Source of the DNA: a candidate division WS1 bacterium
GTDB taxonomy: Bacteria > Armatimonadota > Zipacnadia > Zipacnadales > UBA5352
DNA length: 37,447 bases
Direction of reading: 5' to 3'
Assembly (NCBI GenBank): GCA_012522765.1
Contig: JAAYJW010000307.1
Span: forward strand, 1-37,447
Position 1 is the first letter of the stretch. Every line of letters begins with the position of its first letter. Below are positions 34,564 through 37,447 of this stretch, piece after piece. The notes beneath the pieces were generated by a model. It was not told where the DNA came from and did no database searches. It saw only the letters and a program-made list of their open reading frames with translations. Made by a program: the position numbers and the translations under genes.

Positions 34564-35748
34564 ATGCGTTCACGAGTGACGGCAACTCTCTTCTGCCTGA
34601 TCGTGGCGGGCCTTTGGGGGTGCCCGCAGGAGGAGATAGTTGAACTTCAGCCTCCTGATGCCGTTGGCATGCCTGAGGCCGACAGCCACGATGAAGCGTC
34701 AGTGGAGCGGCTGGCGTGGGTATCGCCCGAGGGGCGACTGATGATGGCAGACCCTGAAGACCCTGCGCAGGCGCGGCAGATCGGGCGGTTCGCGGTGGGT
34801 GTAGAGCCGGTCTCATGGAGCGAGGACGGGCGCATTATCGCGTACGCCGCCCCCGATGGAGCCCTGCGCCGGGCCGATCTTGTTGATGGCTCCGATACGT
34901 TGATAGTGCCACCCGCCGAAGCAGGCGTGGTGGAGGTGGCAGTCTCGCCCGATGGCTCCGCGCTGGCATTCATCAGCGATGCGGGCCTGTCGGTGTGGCG
35001 AGACGGTGACATCGTGCGGATCAGCACTCCCGAGCGGCCGACGTCCGCGGCGTGGGCGCCTGATGGCTCACGACTGGCGATCGGGGCGATGGGCATGGAT
35101 GAAAGCGTTGACGGCGGCCTGTGGCTCTGGAGCGGCGGAGACGCTGCGGACAGGATCGTGCCGCCGATGGAGGATGCATGGGGGGCAACCCAGGGCATCA
35201 TCTGGTCGCCCAACGGGGGGTGGCTTGCATGGGCACGCGGAGCCGGTGACGCATGGTCCGGTGACCTTGCCCGCAGCGATGGTTCCGAGCTACGGCGCGA
35301 CAGTATCGGCTCCGGGCCGGTGGCGTGGTTGCCGGATGGCTCCGGGCTCATCGTGAGCGTTCATATCGAGGCAGGCGCATTTGGCACAGGTATCCATCGC
35401 CTCGGAGATGACGGCATCACCCGGGTGGGTCCGGAGCACTGGGACTCGCGCGCGGCGCTCTCTCCGGATGGCGCGGACCTGCTGGTCTGGGGATATGAGG
35501 GCCGCAACCTGATGGTCAACACCGCAACCGGGGAGAGTAGCGTCTTCCTGGAGACGGCCCGGATTGAGGATGCGCGCTGGGCACCTGACGGCCGCCTCGC
35601 GTTGCTGTTGACGGAGGACGACACATCGGTCCTGTGGCTGGGCACCGCCGAGGGAGAGGAACTGGCCGCCGCGCCGGTGGAGGCCGATCCGTGGTGGAGC
35701 GCCAGGTGGCTTCGCCTGCCGCCGGAAGCGGCAGTGCTGGCTGAGTGA
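34564..35748 (+). CDS. Beta-propeller lipoprotein (TolB/WD40-like)
   Basis: A 394-aa exported protein. The N-terminus MRSRVTATLFCLIVAGLWGC is a lipoprotein-type signal with Cys20 as likely lipidation site; Trp at position -2 is unusual. The rest is a repeated propeller with SPDGSALAFISD, APDGSRLAIGAM, SPNGGWLAWARG, LPDGSGLIVSV, SPDGADLLVWGYEG and APDGRLALLLTEDD blades. Such proteins mediate binding rather than catalysis, and the partner is unknown. AAGGGA is 9 nt before ATG 34564. ATG 34546 adds six residues and has a weaker site. It is divergent from DUF1622 and followed by a strong terminator hairpin. Confidence 0.8.
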   Translation: MRSRVTATLFCLIVAGLWGCPQEEIVELQPPDAVGMPEADSHDEASVERLAWVSPEGRLMMADPEDPAQARQIGRFAVGVEPVSWSEDGRIIAYAAPDGALRRADLVDGSDTLIVPPAEAGVVEVAVSPDGSALAFISDAGLSVWRDGDIVRISTPERPTSAAWAPDGSRLAIGAMGMDESVDGGLWLWSGGDAADRIVPPMEDAWGATQGIIWSPNGGWLAWARGAGDAWSGDLARSDGSELRRDSIGSGPVAWLPDGSGLIVSVHIEAGAFGTGIHRLGDDGITRVGPEHWDSRAALSPDGADLLVWGYEGRNLMVNTATGESSVFLETARIEDARWAPDGRLALLLTEDDTSVLWLGTAEGEELAAAPVEADPWWSARWLRLPPEAAVLAE

Positions 35749-35773
35749 CGGGAGATCGGTCACCGCAACCGAA

Positions 35774-35812
35774 GGCGGCAACGGCACTGATGCCGTTGCC
35801 GCCTCTGTTGTT
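35774..35812 (+). terminator. Intrinsic terminator between convergent genes
   Basis: GGCGGCAACGGCA (35774-35786) pairs perfectly with TGCCGTTGCCGCC (35791-35803) around a CTGA loop, giving a 13-bp stem, followed by TCTGTTGTT. It lies 26 bp after the lipoprotein stop and 18 bp past the stop of the opposing gene, so it could serve both directions. Confidence 0.72.
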
Positions 35813-35829
35813 GCCGCCGCGCCTCGGAT

Positions 35830-37447
35830 CTACCTGATACGCTCGATCGTCTGCTGCTGGATCACCGCGTTGTTCTGAAGGTTCAGCAGGCGCAGATTCA
35901 GGTTCGCACCTGCGAGGTCCCCCCCAGTTGTTCGGGCTAAGGTTGGCCTTCGCTCCGGCCTGCAGGGCGAGGTTCTGGAACTGAGCCTGCTGCGCGCCCT
36001 GCCCGACAGGGCCCATGATCCGCAGATTGAACCGCAGCGTGGGTGCCCCCAGCACCTCGACCTCGGTGCCCGGAGCGTTCGGGATCAACTGCAACCGCTC
36101 AGCGCCCGCGTTCTGCAGGCTGCTCAACTCAAAGACCCTGTCGCCCGCGTTCTGCGAGCGGATGAACTCCAGCGATGTCGGCTGCAGGGCGGCCGGATCC
36201 GCGATCAGCAGGGTCGGTGCCTGCAGCAGACTGGTCGCCTGAAGCTGGCCCGCGCCGCTGAAGACCGCGCTGAAGATGCGCCCGTTAGAGAAGAGATTCA
36301 GCGACTTCTCCCCTGCGCCAGCGACATCGAAGCTCAGGCTCTTGCCGCCCGCGTTCCCAAAGACGAAGATCTGGACGGCATCGGGAGGAGGCTGCAGGGC
36401 AAGCGGCTGCAACTGCCCGAGTTGCGGCCGCGGGAGTTGCATCGGAAGCGTCTGCGGCCGTTGCACCAACGGCGGCACGATGCTCGACAGGGGGATCCGC
36501 GTACCCGGGTTCTCGTTTAGCGAACCGTCGGGGTTGAAGAACGTGCGCCCGTTCTCGTCAGTGATCTGGCGCACATTCGTGTTCGGGCTCAGCACGGCCA
36601 CCACCGCATTCGCCCCCGGGCCGCCATACTCGGCGCCCGGAAGGTGCGGATTGGGCGGCGTACACTCGTCGTAGCTGAATAGCTGCGCCTTCGTCGCGCT
36701 GCCGCGGGAGAATGTATTCGCCCCCCATGCCACCGTGGCCACATCCGGGTCGATCGAGCCAGCTTCGTTCCGGCGATAGGGGTTATTGTTGTCATAGACG
36801 ATCATCCGGCGACTGTCCCCGTCCACCTCCACGCTGTAGGGGCAGACCGCATGGCCCCACCAATCCCCCGAAGCGGTCTCACCCCAGTAGGCGAGGATGG
36901 GGCGGTTCGTGGTCTCGGAGATCAGCGACTGGCAGCGGTTGAAGACATCGCGGGGCGTCTGGTTGTTCCAGAGGTCGTTGTGAACGTCGAGTATCTCCTG
37001 GGTATACCACGCCCCCTGCTGCTGCTGCACCGTCTCACGCGTCGTATCGTTCCACTCATACCACCAGCAATGCGCCTGTGCGCTCGGCGGGTTCTGGAAG
37101 TAACTGGCGTGGAACATGTGGTCATACTCGTGGTTTCTCACGCGCAGGCTTGAGACGCTCATGCCGAAGCAGTTGCCGCCGGCTCCCGCGCGGGTGTACG
37201 CGTTATCGAACCATGTCTGAGCCGCGGGGCGATGTGTTCCGTCGGCATGCTCCACGTTCAGGCGACCGAAGTAGTCTGCGTAGAGCTTCCAGTCGATGCT
37301 CGGGCGTGAGAAGTTGCTGAACTGCCATCCGTGGTGACCGCGATAGCCACGCGGCGCCACCACGGCGTACTGGACAACGGCCGTGTCATTGCCCGTGTTC
37401 TGGTTGCTCACGACGATGTCATGTTGCGAGTCCCGGGTAGCCCCGGC
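35830..37447 (-). CDS. Papain-like cysteine-peptidase-like protein with apparent frameshift (partial, runs off right edge)
   Basis: At least 530 residues, with the N-terminus beyond base 37447. The frame is open to the edge, so the GTG at 37411 need not be the start. A possible catalytic triad: Cys in GGNCFGMSVSSL (codon 37169-37171), His in DWWGHAVCPYSVE and Asp/Asn in MIVYDNNNPYR, in the order of a papain-like fold. A Pro/Gln-rich linker and beta-strand repeats follow. The frame breaks at a run of seven G (minus strand; 35919-35925). Removing one G restores WGDLAGANLNLRLLNL... ending at TAG 35830-35832. Without it, translation runs antisense into the lipoprotein gene as low-complexity sequence. 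The peptidase assignment is tentative and no named family is recognised. Confidence 0.6.

Noticed and set aside
35516-35829. C-terminal extension of the cysteine-peptidase-like gene past the homopolymer
   Set aside because: It runs through the terminator hairpin and antisense into the lipoprotein gene, is Pro/Arg-rich, and a one-base correction gives a natural stop earlier.

Overview
This window is high-GC bacterial DNA with tightly packed genes. The best taxonomic clue is two type-II-secretion/type-IV-like prepilins, at the left edge and at 29834-30445. Both carry the leader and helix pattern RGFT(L)[30 protein letters not shown], the phrase [19 protein letters not shown] and a C-terminal NVAFxDGHAKW motif. 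That combination is typical of Armatimonadota and differs from the planctomycete version. Phylum assignment is inference. No rRNA, tRNA, CRISPR array or transposase gene was seen.

Layout. (1) 1-10567 is an accessory carbohydrate region: a partial prepilin, two Gfo/Idh/MocA oxidoreductases, a DUF1847 protein, a sialidase-like beta-propeller, an NAD-dependent epimerase-like protein, two aldo/keto reductases, a type I sulfatase with its CTPSR formylglycine motif, and a clear L-rhamnose isomerase. Palindromic intergenic repeats lie between several of these genes. (2) 10749-17642 is a complete nine-gene N-type ATPase operon in the order D-C-Q-R-B-E-F-A-G, followed by an AIF-like FAD/NADH oxidoreductase. 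(3) 18918-21497 (minus strand) holds three overlapping genes for the three activities of LigD (3'-phosphoesterase, ATP-dependent ligase, polymerase/primase). They are separate proteins, in the same order as the domains of the fused Pseudomonas enzyme. No Ku gene is in the window. (4) 21671-29829 is a plus-strand run of three large exported proteins: LamG/toroid/CARDB, a GH123-like DUF4091 protein, and a heparinase II/III-like lyase. They probably act on a complex extracellular polysaccharide. (5) 29834-37447 contains a second prepilin, a cytoplasmic TolB/oligogalacturonate-lyase-like propeller, a phosphonoacetaldehyde hydrolase overlapping a zinc alcohol dehydrogenase of the phosphonate-associated type, a DUF1622 membrane protein, a propeller lipoprotein, and a large papain-like cysteine-peptidase-like protein that leaves the window and carries an apparent frameshift in a 7-base C/G run.

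How they fit together. The picture is a polysaccharide-degrading heterotroph. Exported lyase and glycosidase-like proteins and the sulfatase would release sugars, including L-rhamnose, that the intracellular isomerase, epimerase and oxidoreductases process. The phosphonate pair would recover phosphate from C-P compounds. The N-ATPase is an accessory ion pump, and its ion (Na+ or H+) cannot be settled from sequence because the c subunit has both the Glu-Ser-Thr...Tyr signature and a second carboxylate in helix 1. The strongest items for follow-up are the split LigD operon, the N-ATPase rotor, the three-gene exported set, the PhnX-dehydrogenase pair, and the dispersed palindromic repeats.
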